Assembly (NCBI GenBank): GCA_026394215.1
Contig: JAPKYR010000195.1
Span: 1 to 32,281, forward strand
Length of the DNA: 32,281 nt
Source of the DNA: a bacterium
GTDB lineage: Bacteria; JAJVIF01; JAPKYR01
Reading direction: 5' to 3'
Of this stretch, positions 1 to 9,496 are shown piece after piece; the first letter of the stretch is position 1, and every line of letters starts with the position of its first letter. The position numbers were made by a program, and so were the translations under genes. A model generated the notes under the pieces. That model was not told the DNA's origin. It saw only the letters and a program-made list of their open reading frames with translations, and made no database searches.

Positions 1-978
1 GCCCGGTTTGGTTTAACTATAAATGATGTTGAATCGGTACTTTCTTCGGCGGTCGGGGGCGTGAACGTAACATCGACCGTAGAAGGGCTGGAGCGCTATC
101 CGATCAATGTGCGATATCCGCGCGATTACAGGGACAATCTCGAATCGATCCAGCGTATCCTTGTTCCCACACCGGTGGGGGGGTCGGTACCGCTCGGGGA
201 ACTCGCGACTTTCGAGTTCACTAAAGGTCCGGAGGAAATTAAGAGCGAGAATGCCAGGCGTACCGCATGGGTTTATGTCGATGTTCGCGGTCGGGATATC
301 GGAAGCTATGTGTCCGAAGCAAAGAGGCTCATAGAAGCGAAAATCGCATCAGGCGAGATCAACGTGCCGCCGGGTTACAACATCATCTGGTCCGGTCAGT
401 ATGAGTATATGCAGAAAGCGAACGCGACACTTCGCATCGTTGTTCCGTTGACTCTTATTGTGATCTTCCTTTTGCTCTACTTTCATTTCCAGTCTTTCGC
501 ACAGTGCGCAATACACCTTCTGTCGATACCATTTTCGCTGGTGGGGGGATTCTGGCTGGTGTATCTACTTCACTACAACATGTCGGTTGCGGTATGGGTC
601 GGATTTATCGGACTCGCCGGGATGTCCGCCGGAACAGCGATAGTAATGATCGTTTATATTAATATAGCGATCAAGCACTATATCGACGCGGGAAAAATGA
701 ATTCAGTTGCCGATCTCGACGCAGCGATTCTTGATGGAGCGGTCGAACGCGTAAGGCCGAAGCTCATGACCGTAACTACTACCATTGTGGGTCTTCTTCC
801 GATCATGTTTGGACATGACACAGGTGTGGAAGTGATGAAGCCGATGGCCGCGCCCATTGTCGGGGGTCTCATCAGCGCGACAATCATGGTGTTGATTGGC
901 CTTCCTGCAATGTATGGCCTGGTTTACGAAAAGATTCTGCTTGGCAAGAAGGATTTGAAGGATGAAGTGAGGCATTAG
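1..978 (+). CDS. RND heavy-metal efflux pump, CusA/CzcA type, C-terminal part (5' end outside window)
   Basis: The frame is open from base 1, so the gene enters from the left and only the last 325 residues are present. It matches the C-terminal half of CusA/CzcA-type inner-membrane pumps, which export metal ions (Cu, Ag, Zn, Co or Cd) through a tripartite complex driven by the proton gradient. The periplasmic docking/porter part covers about residues 1-130 (RYPRDYRDN, then GGSVPLGELA and IIWSGQYEYM). A block of membrane helices follows from about residue 140 (LTLIVIFLLLYFHFQS, SIPFSLVGGFWLVYLLHY, WVGFIGLAGMSAGTAIVM), and the tail has the usual RPKLMTV and GLLPIMFG segments. In relatives the helix after LAG usually reads A-E-(T/F)-G; here it reads A-G-T-A, so an acidic residue is missing. 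The metal cannot be named from this fragment. Confidence 0.9.
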   Translation, partial: ARFGLTINDVESVLSSAVGGVNVTSTVEGLERYPINVRYPRDYRDNLESIQRILVPTPVGGSVPLGELATFEFTKGPEEIKSENARRTAWVYVDVRGRDIGSYVSEAKRLIEAKIASGEINVPPGYNIIWSGQYEYMQKANATLRIVVPLTLIVIFLLLYFHFQSFAQCAIHLLSIPFSLVGGFWLVYLLHYNMSVAVWVGFIGLAGMSAGTAIVMIVYINIAIKHYIDAGKMNSVADLDAAILDGAVERVRPKLMTVTTTIVGLLPIMFGHDTGVEVMKPMAAPIVGGLISATIMVLIGLPAMYGLVYEKILLGKKDLKDEVRH

Positions 979-1065
979 GAATGATATAATTGAGCGGTAT
1001 AATATGGGGGAGAACTCAGTGTGGAATATCGGCGACAGGTATGTGATTAAAGGAGTGTAGATAAA

Positions 1066-1374
1066 ATGAAACGTGAAATTTCAATATTTATTTTTCTATT
1101 AGGACTCTTCATGATCGGGATTGGACCTATATATTACTTATTTGGAGTTTTTACAGAACGCTTTGGATTTGCGGGTACCGGCGGTTGGGTTGTGATCTAT
1201 ATCCCTTTAGCTTTAATTTTCGCATGCTTCCCATTCATGCGTCGGCAAGTCACAAAACTGTTATCCGATATTCTGGAGAACAAGGAAATATCCACATATA
1301 TCAAAATCTCGGTAGTCATATCAATGGCGCTTTATTTAGTATCATTTCTTATTTATGCAATATTTATAATGTGA
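1066..1374 (+). CDS. Small membrane protein of unknown function
   Basis: This 102-aa protein has an ATG start preceded by AAAGGAG about ten bases upstream. It contains three likely membrane helices: residues 4-27, 40-59 and 80-101, with a short charged stretch (RRQVTKLLSDILENKE) between the second and third. I do not recognise a family. It lies 87 bp downstream of the efflux pump in the same direction and could be transcribed with it, but AT-rich TATAAT-like boxes around 984-1003 would also allow a separate promoter. Its codons are more AT-rich than those of the pump. A strong palindrome with a T-run follows it. Confidence 0.6.
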   Translation: MKREISIFIFLLGLFMIGIGPIYYLFGVFTERFGFAGTGGWVVIYIPLALIFACFPFMRRQVTKLLSDILENKEISTYIKISVVISMALYLVSFLIYAIFIM

Positions 1375-1401
1375 AACATGAGAAAGAATGGAAAGTGTAA
1401 A

Positions 1402-1453
1402 TCCCGGATAGCAGCTACCCTCCGCTTAAGCTCCGGGCTAGCTGCTACCGGGA
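1402..1453. repeat. Palindromic dispersed repeat, family A copy 1; could act as terminator
   Basis: The arms at 1402-1418 (TCCCGGATAGCAGCTAC) and 1438-1453 pair almost perfectly. The hairpin is followed by ATTTTTAAAAATTG, so it could terminate transcription of the small membrane gene. The left two thirds match, in reverse orientation, the copy at 10695-10740. Confidence 0.75.
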
Positions 1454-1496
1454 TTTTTAAAAATTGTTTTGACTGTGCGTGGTTCGGTTAATTATT

Positions 1497-1544
1497 CTCG
1501 GATAGCGGTTATCTGCTGTGGACGGCAGGATAACAGCTACCGAG
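1497..1544. repeat. Palindromic dispersed repeat, family A copy 2 (divergent)
   Basis: An imperfect palindrome runs from CTCGGATAGC to AGCTACCGAG, with GGTTATC and GATAAC continuing the stem. It lies in the interval between the end of the small membrane gene and the end of kdpE on the other strand. The ends share the CGGATAGC/GCTACCG signature of copies 1, 3 and 4. The rest of 1375-1590 shows no convincing gene. Confidence 0.6.
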
Positions 1545-1590
1545 TAAAGCCATATGCGGAACAAAACCCAATAATTGTCTGCGGGTATAT

Positions 1591-2295
1591 CTACAGTTTC
1601 GATTCAAGCAATTGCATTCTATATCCTACTCCCGGCTCGGTAATTATAAGTTGCGGACGATTGGGGTCGAGCTCCAGTTTCTGGCGAAGGTGCCCGATAT
1701 AGACGCGAAGATACTGCACATCCTGAATCGACCCGAGCCCCCAGACTTCATGAAGAATGAAGTGATGAGTCAGGACCTTTCCCGCATGACGGATGAAGAG
1801 TTTAAGCAGGTTATACTCAGTAGAGGTAAGGTGAATCTGCCGGTCACCGACAAAAACAGTTCGAAGTGAAAGATCTACTGTTAGAGCTCCGGATTTAAAA
1901 ATCGGCTCGACCTCTTCGGGTGTTGTATGGCGGAAGCAGACTCGAAGCCGCGCGAGCAATTCCGGCACACTGAAAGGTTTTGTCAGATAATCATCCGCCC
2001 CGTGATCAAGCGCTTCAACTATACTTTCCTCGTCGTTCACAACAGACAGGATCATTACAGGCCGCGTATACCATTCCCTCAGCTTTTTCAGAACCTCTAT
2101 TCCCTGCATGCCGGGAAGATTCATATCGAGAATTATCAATTCTGGTGATCGCGACGCCGCCAGCAATAAACCCTCTTCGCCGGTTGACGCGTCGATAATG
2201 TCATAATCGTGCGCGAGAAGCGTCATCCGAAGAAGCCTGCGAATCTGCGGCTCGTCATCGATCACGAGGATCAGCGGTTTTCCGGGTTCACTCAT
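1591..2295 (-). CDS. kdpE: KdpE, response regulator of the Kdp potassium-uptake operon
   Basis: This is an OmpR-family response regulator of 234 residues. The receiver domain (about 7-120) has the acidic pair D13-D14, the phospho-acceptor D57 in LIILDMNLPG and the conserved K106 in YLTKPFS. The C-terminal winged-helix DNA-binding domain (about 135-232) ends in QLIITEPGVGYRM. KdpE activates kdp transcription when phosphorylated by KdpD under potassium limitation. I chose the ATG at 2295 because MSEPGKPLILVIDDE is the family N-terminus; the longer open frame upstream is kdpD sequence. The ATG lies inside the end of kdpD (AATGAGTGA, 8-bp overlap), implying translational coupling. The gene is last in the operon. 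Confidence 0.95.
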   Translation of the reverse strand: MSEPGKPLILVIDDEPQIRRLLRMTLLAHDYDIIDASTGEEGLLLAASRSPELIILDMNLPGMQGIEVLKKLREWYTRPVMILSVVNDEESIVEALDHGADDYLTKPFSVPELLARLRVCFRHTTPEEVEPIFKSGALTVDLSLRTVFVGDRQIHLTSTEYNLLKLFIRHAGKVLTHHFILHEVWGLGSIQDVQYLRVYIGHLRQKLELDPNRPQLIITEPGVGYRMQLLESKL

Positions 2296-4966
2296 TTTTA
2301 TGAACCTCCAATGGCAAACGGATGATAAATTCAGCGCCGCCTTCAGGGTGGTTCCGGGCTTCAAGCTTTCCTTCGTGAGTTTCAATCCACCCTCGGGCTA
2401 TTGCAAGCCCAAGACCTGAACCGCCTGCTTTGAGAGGATCCGCTCTCCAGAATTTCTCAAGGACAATTTCCGGATTATCGGGAGGTAAACCGGGACCATT
2501 ATCGCGAATGTTGATAATCAGAAATTCTTTTTCTAACGACACAGTTATTTCTACCGGAGTACCGGGCGGCGTGTGCACAGCAGCGTTATGAACGATATTT
2601 ATCACTGCCTGCTCTATAAGTAGATAATCGATACTCACAAGCGGAATCTGGTCAGGGATTCTTAAAGTAAGAGGATGATCCGACAATTCCTTATCCAGAT
2701 ATCGCAGTGCGGTGCTGATCAGATCACGGACATCGCCCGGTTCCTTGTGAACAGGCAACACGCCCGATTCGAGCCGCGTCATATCCAGAAGGTTCCTGAC
2801 AATTCGAGACAAGCGTCGTGAACCGGCTTGAATTTCTTCGGCAAGATCATGAACGGATTTGTCGTCCCGCGCGACTACGGGATCGAGGAGAGCGCTCGCC
2901 GAGCCTTCGATAGCGGAAAGAGGCGTTTTTAACTCATGCGATACGGAACTCAGCATGGTTTTGTAAAGCCTTTCAGATTCCTCGATCAGCATTGTATGCC
3001 TTGCGAGCGCATTGAGCTGTTCGCGCTCGATGCCCATGGCAAGCTGCCTCGCAAAGGTCTCGGCCAGAGCAGTGAGTTCCGGGGTATCGGGACGTTTTCG
3101 ACGAGGTTTCAGACCCATAACCCCGACTGTGCCGTGCGATGCAACAAGCGGGAGATATAAAGCCTTTGCGGATGGAAGCGTGTCGGTAAAAAGTCCGGCG
3201 GACCGGCTGTGTAACGCGGTCCATTCCGCGACACTCATTTCCTTTTCATCCAGAATAAGAGTGTTCCCTTCGTGAGGCAATAGAACCTTCGATGGTTGTT
3301 TCACAAGAATTGCAATATCCGCTTCAAGAAGCGTACCGATGTTTTCAATAGCGGTGTCGAGAACATCATGCATGCTGATCGCCGATGATATTTCCCTTGT
3401 AAGGTGATAGAGGGCGGTCATGCGACGTTCGCGGATACGAAGATGTTTCTCGTTGACGCGAAGCCTCGCCGTCAGATGGCCGACTATTCCGGCAACCGCC
3501 AGAAACATGCCGAACATCATATAGTCTTCCGGTGCAGTAATCGCGAATGTATAAAATGGTGGTATGAAAAGAAAGTTCCATGCGAGACCGCATAAGAGCG
3601 CGCTTAATAAAACGGCGCCGCGGCTTATGTAAAGCCCGAGAATAACCACGCCAAGAAGGAATACCAGCCCGACGGCGTGATAGGCGATGATCGGATTCAG
3701 TAAATAACCAAGTATTCCGATAAGAACCGGCGCTGCTATGGCAATAATAAAATCTGTAAATAAAACGGGTTTTTGAGATACGTTGATCGATCCAACCGGC
3801 GCACTGACCTGGTCGGAAGATTCTCCCGAAACGATGTAGACATCTATATTGCCGCTTTCTTTCAATAATCGCTGTACGACCGATCCGCCATGGCGTAAAT
3901 TATGGAAAAATCCCCGTCGCGACTTGCCAACAATCAACTGAGTTACCCGATTCTCCCGCGCAAGCCTGATAAGGCCCCTGACAGGATCATCATCGACAGT
4001 CGTCACTACTTCTCCGCCCAGCTCTTCGACAAGAGATAGATTCTTCCTGAGAAGGCGATTCTCATCCTCAGTGAGAGTCCTATCGGATTCAACATATGTG
4101 GCGAACCACTCCGCATCCAGCCCTGACGCCATCCGCCGCGTCCAGCGGATCAGAGTTTCCGAATAAGGGCTTGCGTAAACGGCGACCATCAGACGGTGGC
4201 GTGTTTTCCATGCGTCTGTGATGTGATGAACTTGTTGGTAGTCATGTATATCGCGGCTTACACGGTCCGCGACAAGGCGAAGGGAGAGCTCCCGAAGGGC
4301 TGACAGATTTCCCGGGCGGAAAAAATGCTGCATCGCCCGACCGGCGCGCTCTTCGCTGTAGACTTTTCCTTCCTTGAGCCTTTTAATCAATTCTTCGGGG
4401 GCAAGGTCGATAAGAATAACCTCGTCCGCCATATCGATAATCAAATCGGGAATGGTTTCGGTAACTGTCACACTCGTTATTTCGTGAACAGTGTCCGCGA
4501 GGCTTTCCAGATGCTGGACATTGAGAGTCGTATAAACATCGATTCCCGCGTCCAGAATTTCCAGAATATCGTTCCATCGCTTCGAGTGCCGGCTTCCCGG
4601 AGCATTCGAATGCGCCGCTTCATCGATAAGGACCACCTGCGGATGCCTTTTCAATATGACATCGAGGTCCATTTCCTCGAGCGCGACGTTACGATATGGG
4701 ACAGCCCTTCGCGGGATTACTTCCAGACCTTCCATGAGCATTTCGGTTTCTTTGCGGCCATGCGTCTCGGCTAATCCCACAACAACGTCGATATCCCTCG
4801 CCTTGAGTTCATGGGCGACATTGAGCATAGCGAAAGTTTTGCCGACTCCTGCCGCCATTCCAAGAAAAACGATAAGCCGTCCTTTATCGGATTTCTCCTC
4901 TGTACGCTGAATTGCTTTCAGAAGGAGATCGGGATTGGGACGCTGGCGAAAATCAGGTTCGGTCAA
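2288..4966 (-). CDS. kdpD: KdpD, sensor histidine kinase for potassium limitation
   Basis: At 892 residues it has the usual length for full-size KdpD. The N-terminal KdpD domain has a Walker A motif at about 36-44 (GMAAGVGKT) and LIDEAAHSNAPGSRH. A universal-stress-protein-like domain follows (about 245-370). Then come four membrane helices (about 395-500; FIIAIAAPVLIGILGYLL and onward), a GAF-like segment (about 520-640), a dimerisation/H-box region (VSHELKTPLSAIEGS, near residue 676) and an ATPase domain with N (VINIVHNAAVH), G1 (DNGPGLP) and G2 (GGSGLGLAIARG) boxes. It senses K+ and turgor and phosphorylates KdpE. The start is a TTG overlapping the kdpC stop by four bases (TTGA), with GGAGCG upstream. 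Confidence 0.95.
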   Translation of the reverse strand: MTEPDFRQRPNPDLLLKAIQRTEEKSDKGRLIVFLGMAAGVGKTFAMLNVAHELKARDIDVVVGLAETHGRKETEMLMEGLEVIPRRAVPYRNVALEEMDLDVILKRHPQVVLIDEAAHSNAPGSRHSKRWNDILEILDAGIDVYTTLNVQHLESLADTVHEITSVTVTETIPDLIIDMADEVILIDLAPEELIKRLKEGKVYSEERAGRAMQHFFRPGNLSALRELSLRLVADRVSRDIHDYQQVHHITDAWKTRHRLMVAVYASPYSETLIRWTRRMASGLDAEWFATYVESDRTLTEDENRLLRKNLSLVEELGGEVVTTVDDDPVRGLIRLARENRVTQLIVGKSRRGFFHNLRHGGSVVQRLLKESGNIDVYIVSGESSDQVSAPVGSINVSQKPVLFTDFIIAIAAPVLIGILGYLLNPIIAYHAVGLVFLLGVVILGLYISRGAVLLSALLCGLAWNFLFIPPFYTFAITAPEDYMMFGMFLAVAGIVGHLTARLRVNEKHLRIRERRMTALYHLTREISSAISMHDVLDTAIENIGTLLEADIAILVKQPSKVLLPHEGNTLILDEKEMSVAEWTALHSRSAGLFTDTLPSAKALYLPLVASHGTVGVMGLKPRRKRPDTPELTALAETFARQLAMGIEREQLNALARHTMLIEESERLYKTMLSSVSHELKTPLSAIEGSASALLDPVVARDDKSVHDLAEEIQAGSRRLSRIVRNLLDMTRLESGVLPVHKEPGDVRDLISTALRYLDKELSDHPLTLRIPDQIPLVSIDYLLIEQAVINIVHNAAVHTPPGTPVEITVSLEKEFLIINIRDNGPGLPPDNPEIVLEKFWRADPLKAGGSGLGLAIARGWIETHEGKLEARNHPEGGAEFIIRLPLEVHKNE

Positions 4967-5556
4967 TGTTGATTCGCTCCTTCAAGTGGAGGTTTCCCGA
5001 ACGTATCGTCAACAGCAAGATTAAGTCTGAGCACATTTACTCTGGGAGCGCCGAAAACACCCCATTGCGGTTGCTCAATATATTGATTCACAAGTTCCCT
5101 GAGATGTGCTTTCTGTTCCGCGGATAAATTACGAGCCTGAGCCACATGGTCGATCTGAACCAAAGCGGCATCGGGACTGATATGCGGATCAAGTCCGCTG
5201 CCGGAGGCAAGAAGCAGATCAGCCGGAATTTGGCCGGAAATATAGGGAGTAAGCTCTCTCGACCGATCCTCAACAGCTTGCCTAAGAGCTTCACTTGTCG
5301 GACCCTGATTACTCGCACCGGATGGAAGGGCATTGTATTCCGATATCGATGGGCGCGGCCAGAAATATTCGGGAAGCGTGAACTTCTGTCCCGCCAGAAT
5401 CGAACCATGGATTTCCCCATCGCCACTAAGCAGGCTTCCGTTCGCCTTATCGGGGAAGGCTGTCTGAGATATGACGGTTATAACGAGCGGATATACCACG
5501 CCTGTAAGAACAGCCATGATCAGAAAAATCAAAATTCCAGATTTAAGATTTCTCAT
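4963..5556 (-). CDS. kdpC: KdpC, potassium-transporting ATPase subunit C
   Basis: This 197-aa protein has a single N-terminal membrane helix (ILIFLIMAVLTGVVYPLVI, about residues 9-27) followed by a soluble domain. Family hallmarks are GSLLSGDGEIHGS, FTLPEYFWPRPS, SGASNQGPTS, DLLLASGSGLDPHISPDAA and the C-terminal NVLRLNLAVD. KdpC assembles with KdpA and KdpB in the inner membrane and stabilises ATP binding. The ATG at 5556 has GGAG nearby and lies 15 bp after kdpB; the end overlaps kdpD by four bases, so kdpB-C-D-E are a tight unit. Confidence 0.95.
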   Translation of the reverse strand: MRNLKSGILIFLIMAVLTGVVYPLVITVISQTAFPDKANGSLLSGDGEIHGSILAGQKFTLPEYFWPRPSISEYNALPSGASNQGPTSEALRQAVEDRSRELTPYISGQIPADLLLASGSGLDPHISPDAALVQIDHVAQARNLSAEQKAHLRELVNQYIEQPQWGVFGAPRVNVLRLNLAVDDTFGKPPLEGANQH

Positions 5557-5571
5557 ATTCTTACTCCACTA

Positions 5572-7674
5572 TTATATCAATTTAAAATTGACCAGTAAGA
5601 GATCGATGAGCTTGATACCGACAAACGGTATGATAAGCCCGCCCAATCCAAAGAGAGCCAGATTTCTGCTGAGTATGACGGAAGCGCCAAGAGGCCGGTA
5701 TTTGACTCCCTTCAAAGCAAGCGGGATCAATGCAACGATTATAAGCGCGTTGAAAATTACCGCGCTCAATACAGCGCTCTGCGGGGAGTGAAGGCCCATT
5801 ACATTCAGTGCAGCGAGAGGTCCCAGTTGCCCTCCAGCGGAAGCGTAAAGGCCCGAAAACATGGCAGGCAGGATCGCGAAATATTTGGACACATCGTTTG
5901 CGATACTGAATGTGGTCAGGGCGCCTCGTGTCATGAGAAGCTGCTTGCCGGTTTCCACAACTTCGATCAATTTTGTGGGATTGCTGTCGAGGTCGACCAT
6001 ATTCCCGGCCTCGCGAGCAGCCTGCGTACCGGTGTTCATCGCGACCCCGACATCCGATTGCGCCAGCGCCGGAGCGTCGTTTGTGCCATCTCCGATCATT
6101 GCTACAAGGTGCCCTTCGGATTGCTCATCGCGAATTCGCTGAAGTTTCGTTTCTGGCGTGGCTTCCGCGATGAAGTCGTCGACTCCCGCTTCGGCCGCTA
6201 TTGAAGCTGCCGTGAGCGGATTATCGCCGGTAATCATAATGGTCTTTATTCCCATGCGCCGAAGCTCGGCAAAACGTTCCCTGATTCCGCCCTTCACGAC
6301 ATCTTTTAATACGATAAGCCCCAATACTTCGCTGCCTTCCGCCACAGCGAGCGGAGTCGCACCGCTCCTTGCCACATCGTGCGCCGTTACATTAAGCTCC
6401 AATGGAAATAATCCACCGTTGGATCGAACGTGATTCCAGATTGACTCTATTGCTCCTTTCCGGATAGTGCGCATAGTGCCGTCCCGTCCGGGCAGATCGA
6501 CACCGCTTATGCGAGTCCTTGCGGAAAATGGGATGAACCTTGTCTGAGAAGGAAGGTCGCGGCCGCGCAGTCCGTATTTGTCTTTCGCAAGAACCACTAT
6601 TGAACGGCCTTCCGGAGTTTCGTCGGGAAGAGATGCAAGTTGAGCTGCATCCGCGAGCCGGTCGATGCTTGTACCCCAGACAGGAATCAGAGAAGTCGCC
6701 ATCCGATTTCCAAGAGTGATGGTGCCGGTCTTATCCAGTAACATCACATCGATATCGCCCGCGGCTTCCACAGCTTTTCCGCTCATAGCAAGGACATTCT
6801 TCCGAAGCATCCGGTCCATACCGCTTATGCCGATGGCTGATAGAAGTCCTCCGATTGTCGTCGGGATAAGGCATACCACGAGAGAGATCAATACAGTTAG
6901 GCTGGCGAAGCTCTGGTTACCGGATGCATTTTCGCTGTATGTAGTGAATCCCTTAAGAGTGCCTACCGCGAGAAGGAAAATCGCAGTGAGGCTCAGTAAT
7001 AGCACAGACAGTGCGCGTTCATTCGGAGTCTGCTGACGTTTCGCGCCCTCGACCATCGAGATCATCCTGTCAAGAAAACTCTGGCCCGGCGTTGCCGTGA
7101 TTCCGATAGTAATTCGATCGCTTATGACTCTCGTCCCGCCGGTTACCGCAGACCGATCTCCACCGCTCTCGCGTATGACCGGCGCGGATTCTCCGGTGAT
7201 AGCCGATTCATCGACACTGGCGATCCCCTCGACTACATCTCCATCTCCCGGGATGATGTCGCCAGCCTCGCAAAGTACAAGATCCCCGATTGCAAGATCG
7301 CTTGCGGAAACTTTTTCCTCCTGTCCATTTCTGATTCGACGGGCAACCGTATCTTTTCGCATCGCCCGGAGAGTGTCGGCCTGTGCTTTGCCGCGACCCT
7401 CTGCGATTGCTTCCGCGAAATTCGCGAACAGGACGGTAAACCAGAGCCAGAGCATTATCTGAATATTGAACTTGAAATCGGAATATTGCGACCCGGCGAT
7501 TTCTACAATTACCACGATGGTCAGAATGATTGCGCAGATAAACACAACAAGCATGACGGGATTTTTTACCTGAATCCGGGGGTCGAGCTTTCTGAATGAA
7601 TCCGATATCGCGCGCCGGACAATCTGCGGATCGAAAAGGTTTGTCTTTTTATTTTGCGTTGTCATTTTGCTCAT
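5572..7674 (-). CDS. kdpB: KdpB, P-type ATPase catalytic subunit of the potassium pump
   Basis: This 700-aa class IA P-type ATPase hydrolyses ATP to drive K+ uptake through KdpA. The phosphorylation motif DKTGT has its aspartate near residue 314. The actuator TGES is at about 160-163, the ion-path motif is [12 protein letters not shown] (271-282), and the hinge contains [10 protein letters not shown] and [16 protein letters not shown]. Membrane helices are at about 40-60, 72-90, 225-245, 258-282 and near the C-terminus. Every catalytic motif looks intact, in contrast with the damaged kdpA upstream. The ATG at 7674 is 37 bp past the kdpA stop; a second in-frame ATG at 7665 is an alternative start. 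Confidence 0.96.
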   Translation of the reverse strand: MSKMTTQNKKTNLFDPQIVRRAISDSFRKLDPRIQVKNPVMLVVFICAIILTIVVIVEIAGSQYSDFKFNIQIMLWLWFTVLFANFAEAIAEGRGKAQADTLRAMRKDTVARRIRNGQEEKVSASDLAIGDLVLCEAGDIIPGDGDVVEGIASVDESAITGESAPVIRESGGDRSAVTGGTRVISDRITIGITATPGQSFLDRMISMVEGAKRQQTPNERALSVLLLSLTAIFLLAVGTLKGFTTYSENASGNQSFASLTVLISLVVCLIPTTIGGLLSAIGISGMDRMLRKNVLAMSGKAVEAAGDIDVMLLDKTGTITLGNRMATSLIPVWGTSIDRLADAAQLASLPDETPEGRSIVVLAKDKYGLRGRDLPSQTRFIPFSARTRISGVDLPGRDGTMRTIRKGAIESIWNHVRSNGGLFPLELNVTAHDVARSGATPLAVAEGSEVLGLIVLKDVVKGGIRERFAELRRMGIKTIMITGDNPLTAASIAAEAGVDDFIAEATPETKLQRIRDEQSEGHLVAMIGDGTNDAPALAQSDVGVAMNTGTQAAREAGNMVDLDSNPTKLIEVVETGKQLLMTRGALTTFSIANDVSKYFAILPAMFSGLYASAGGQLGPLAALNVMGLHSPQSAVLSAVIFNALIIVALIPLALKGVKYRPLGASVILSRNLALFGLGGLIIPFVGIKLIDLLLVNFKLI

Positions 7675-7711
7675 CTCGTTTTCAATTGCTGACTTGATAT
7701 CGGCGCTGCAA

Positions 7712-9275
7712 CTAAAGTGTGCGTCCTCCGATCATCAGAAAGTGCTCAATAATCGGCCCAAGCGTGAGAGCCGGGAAGAATGTGAGAGCCCCGACAATGA
7801 CGATCACAGAAATCAGGAGAATTACAAACAAACTGCTTTCAGTCGGAAATGTACCGGTAGAAGGCGGAGTGTATTTTTTTCGCCCGAGGCTGTCTGAAAG
7901 CGCCAGGACAGGGATGATGACGCCGAATCGTCCGAGCAGCATGGCAATTGATGTAAGGATGGTGAAGTAAGGTGTCGAAGCATTCAGCCCCGCGAAAGCG
8001 CTGCCGTTATTGTTCGCAGCGGATGTAAATGCGTAAAGCACCTGGCTCAATCCGTGGGGACCCTTGTTCGAAAGACCAGCTAATCCACCCGGCACGACGA
8101 GAGAGATCGAGGATAGGATGAGAACAACCGCGCATGGAAGCAGTACACCGATAACCGCGAAAAAGACATCCCTCGTTTCAATTTTTTTACCAAGATATTC
8201 CGGCGTTCGCCCTACCATCAATCCCGCAATGAATACTGTCAATATGGCAAATAATACAATCCCATAGACTCCCGAACCAACCCCGCCAAAAACGACTTCT
8301 CCAAGCATCATATTGAATATCGCGACGAGTCCCGCAAGTGGAGAGAGGCTGTCATGCATCGCGTTTACGGAACCGTTGGATGCAGCAGTTGTCAATACGC
8401 TCCACAATGCGCTCGGGAATATCCCGAATCGGACCTCCTTCCCCTCCATGAAAGGCAGCCCGCCAATAGCGGGGTTTACATGGAACTCCGACCACAGCGA
8501 AATCCCGATTCCGGCGAATAGAATTATGAACATGGCCGACAGAAGCATGATTCCATGCAACCGTCTGTTCACCAGTATTCCAAATGAATAAACGAGTGCC
8601 GACGGGATAATAAGTATAGATAAATATTCAATAAAATTGCTGAATGGGGTCGGGTTCTCGAATGGATGCGCGCTGTTGACTCCGAAAAATCCTCCTCCGT
8701 TTGTACCGAGTTGTTTTATCGCTACCTGCGATGCTGCCGGACCCATCGGGAGAATCTGGCTGCCGCCTTCAAGTGTCTTCGCATCGATATAATGAGAGAA
8801 ATTCTGTACTACGCCCTGGCTGACAAGTATAACAGCGACGATTATGGATATGGGAAGGAGAATGTAGAGTATGGAGCACACCAGGTCCACCCAGAAATTT
8901 CCGAGACCCGAACTCTGCCTTCCTGTGATACCTCGCGCAAGAGCCGCCATCACGGCGATCCCGGTCGCGGCGCTCAGGAAATTCTGGACGTTCAGACCAA
9001 GAGGTTGAGTCAGATCACTCAACGTGGTTTCGCCTGGATATGCCTGCCAGTTTGTATTGGTCAAGAACGCAGCATGCATATTCTTTCCAGTTCATATCCC
9101 TATCGGTATCCACACCGGCGAAACGGTAGATGCCTCGTTCGACCGGCTTAAGGAAGGAGAGGACAGGCACCGTGTCCCCTCTCAGGACGCGCGCGTAAAG
9201 CTCTCCGAGAAGCGGAGTTAACCCGATGAGTAGAACCAGAAACAAGCAGAATTCAATCCACGCACTTGATGTCAT
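7712..9275 (-). pseudogene. kdpA: KdpA, potassium channel-like subunit, broken by an internal deletion and frameshift
   Basis: The first 67 codons (from ATG 9275, with AAGGAG upstream) encode the normal KdpA N-terminus through MNWKEYA. Near 9079 the sequence jumps, in another frame, to FLTNTNWQAYPGETTL, the first selectivity-filter loop. In E. coli KdpA about 45 residues, a membrane helix and a periplasmic stretch, separate those points, so roughly 130-135 bases are missing and the frame is shifted. Read straight, the first frame ends at 9015 after 86 residues. The downstream part (9079-7712) is intact, with filter loops TNGGGF, TTAASNGS and SAANNNGSAFAGL and the correct C-terminus. It is either a recent inactivating deletion or an assembly error. 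No kdpF-like peptide precedes it. Confidence 0.88.
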
Positions 9276-9348
9276 GATTCGCTCCTTATTTCAGACCTAA
9301 ACCTACTCGTAAATAGATAAATGAGGTGCAAATATTCAGCCTGCACGC

Positions 9349-9365
9349 ATAAATAAAATATAAAT
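9349..9365 (-). promoter_or_regulatory. AT-rich tract upstream of kdpA, possible KdpE/promoter region
   Basis: Read on the minus strand this is TTTATATTTTATTTATG, about 75-90 bases before the kdpA start. KdpE sites in enterobacteria are T-rich tracts of this sort, so it is a plausible operator, but no clear -35/-10 pair could be fixed. The call rests only on composition and position. Confidence 0.25.
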
Positions 9366-9379
9366 GGGATTTAGGAGGT

Positions 9380-9431
9380 GTCCGGATAGCAGCTACTTTT
9401 TCGGGGACGAAAAAGGTAGCAGCTACCGGAC
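9380..9431. repeat. Palindromic dispersed repeat, family A copy 3
   Basis: Long, nearly perfect arms (GTCCGGATAGCAGCTAC at the left; GTAGCAGCTACCGGAC at the right) surround an inner TTTTT...AAAAA stem. A partial extra copy of the right end (TTGCTACCGGACATT) follows at once. It sits between the divergently transcribed kdp operon and ychF-like gene. Confidence 0.75.
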
Positions 9432-9496
9432 ATTGCTACCGGACATTAGGAAGATTTCTACAAAGCGGTTCTATTTTGGAGTATTATTCCCCCCCT

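Noticed and set aside
4325-4774. Long open frame antisense to kdpD
   Set aside because: It lies entirely inside a well-supported kdpD coding region, and its translation resembles no protein.
9015-9110. Programmed ribosomal frameshift in kdpA
   Set aside because: A simple shift would not restore the approximately 45 missing residues, and there is no slippery heptamer at the junction.
9276-9379. kdpF small subunit gene upstream of kdpA
   Set aside because: No short hydrophobic frame with a ribosome binding site is present in this interval.
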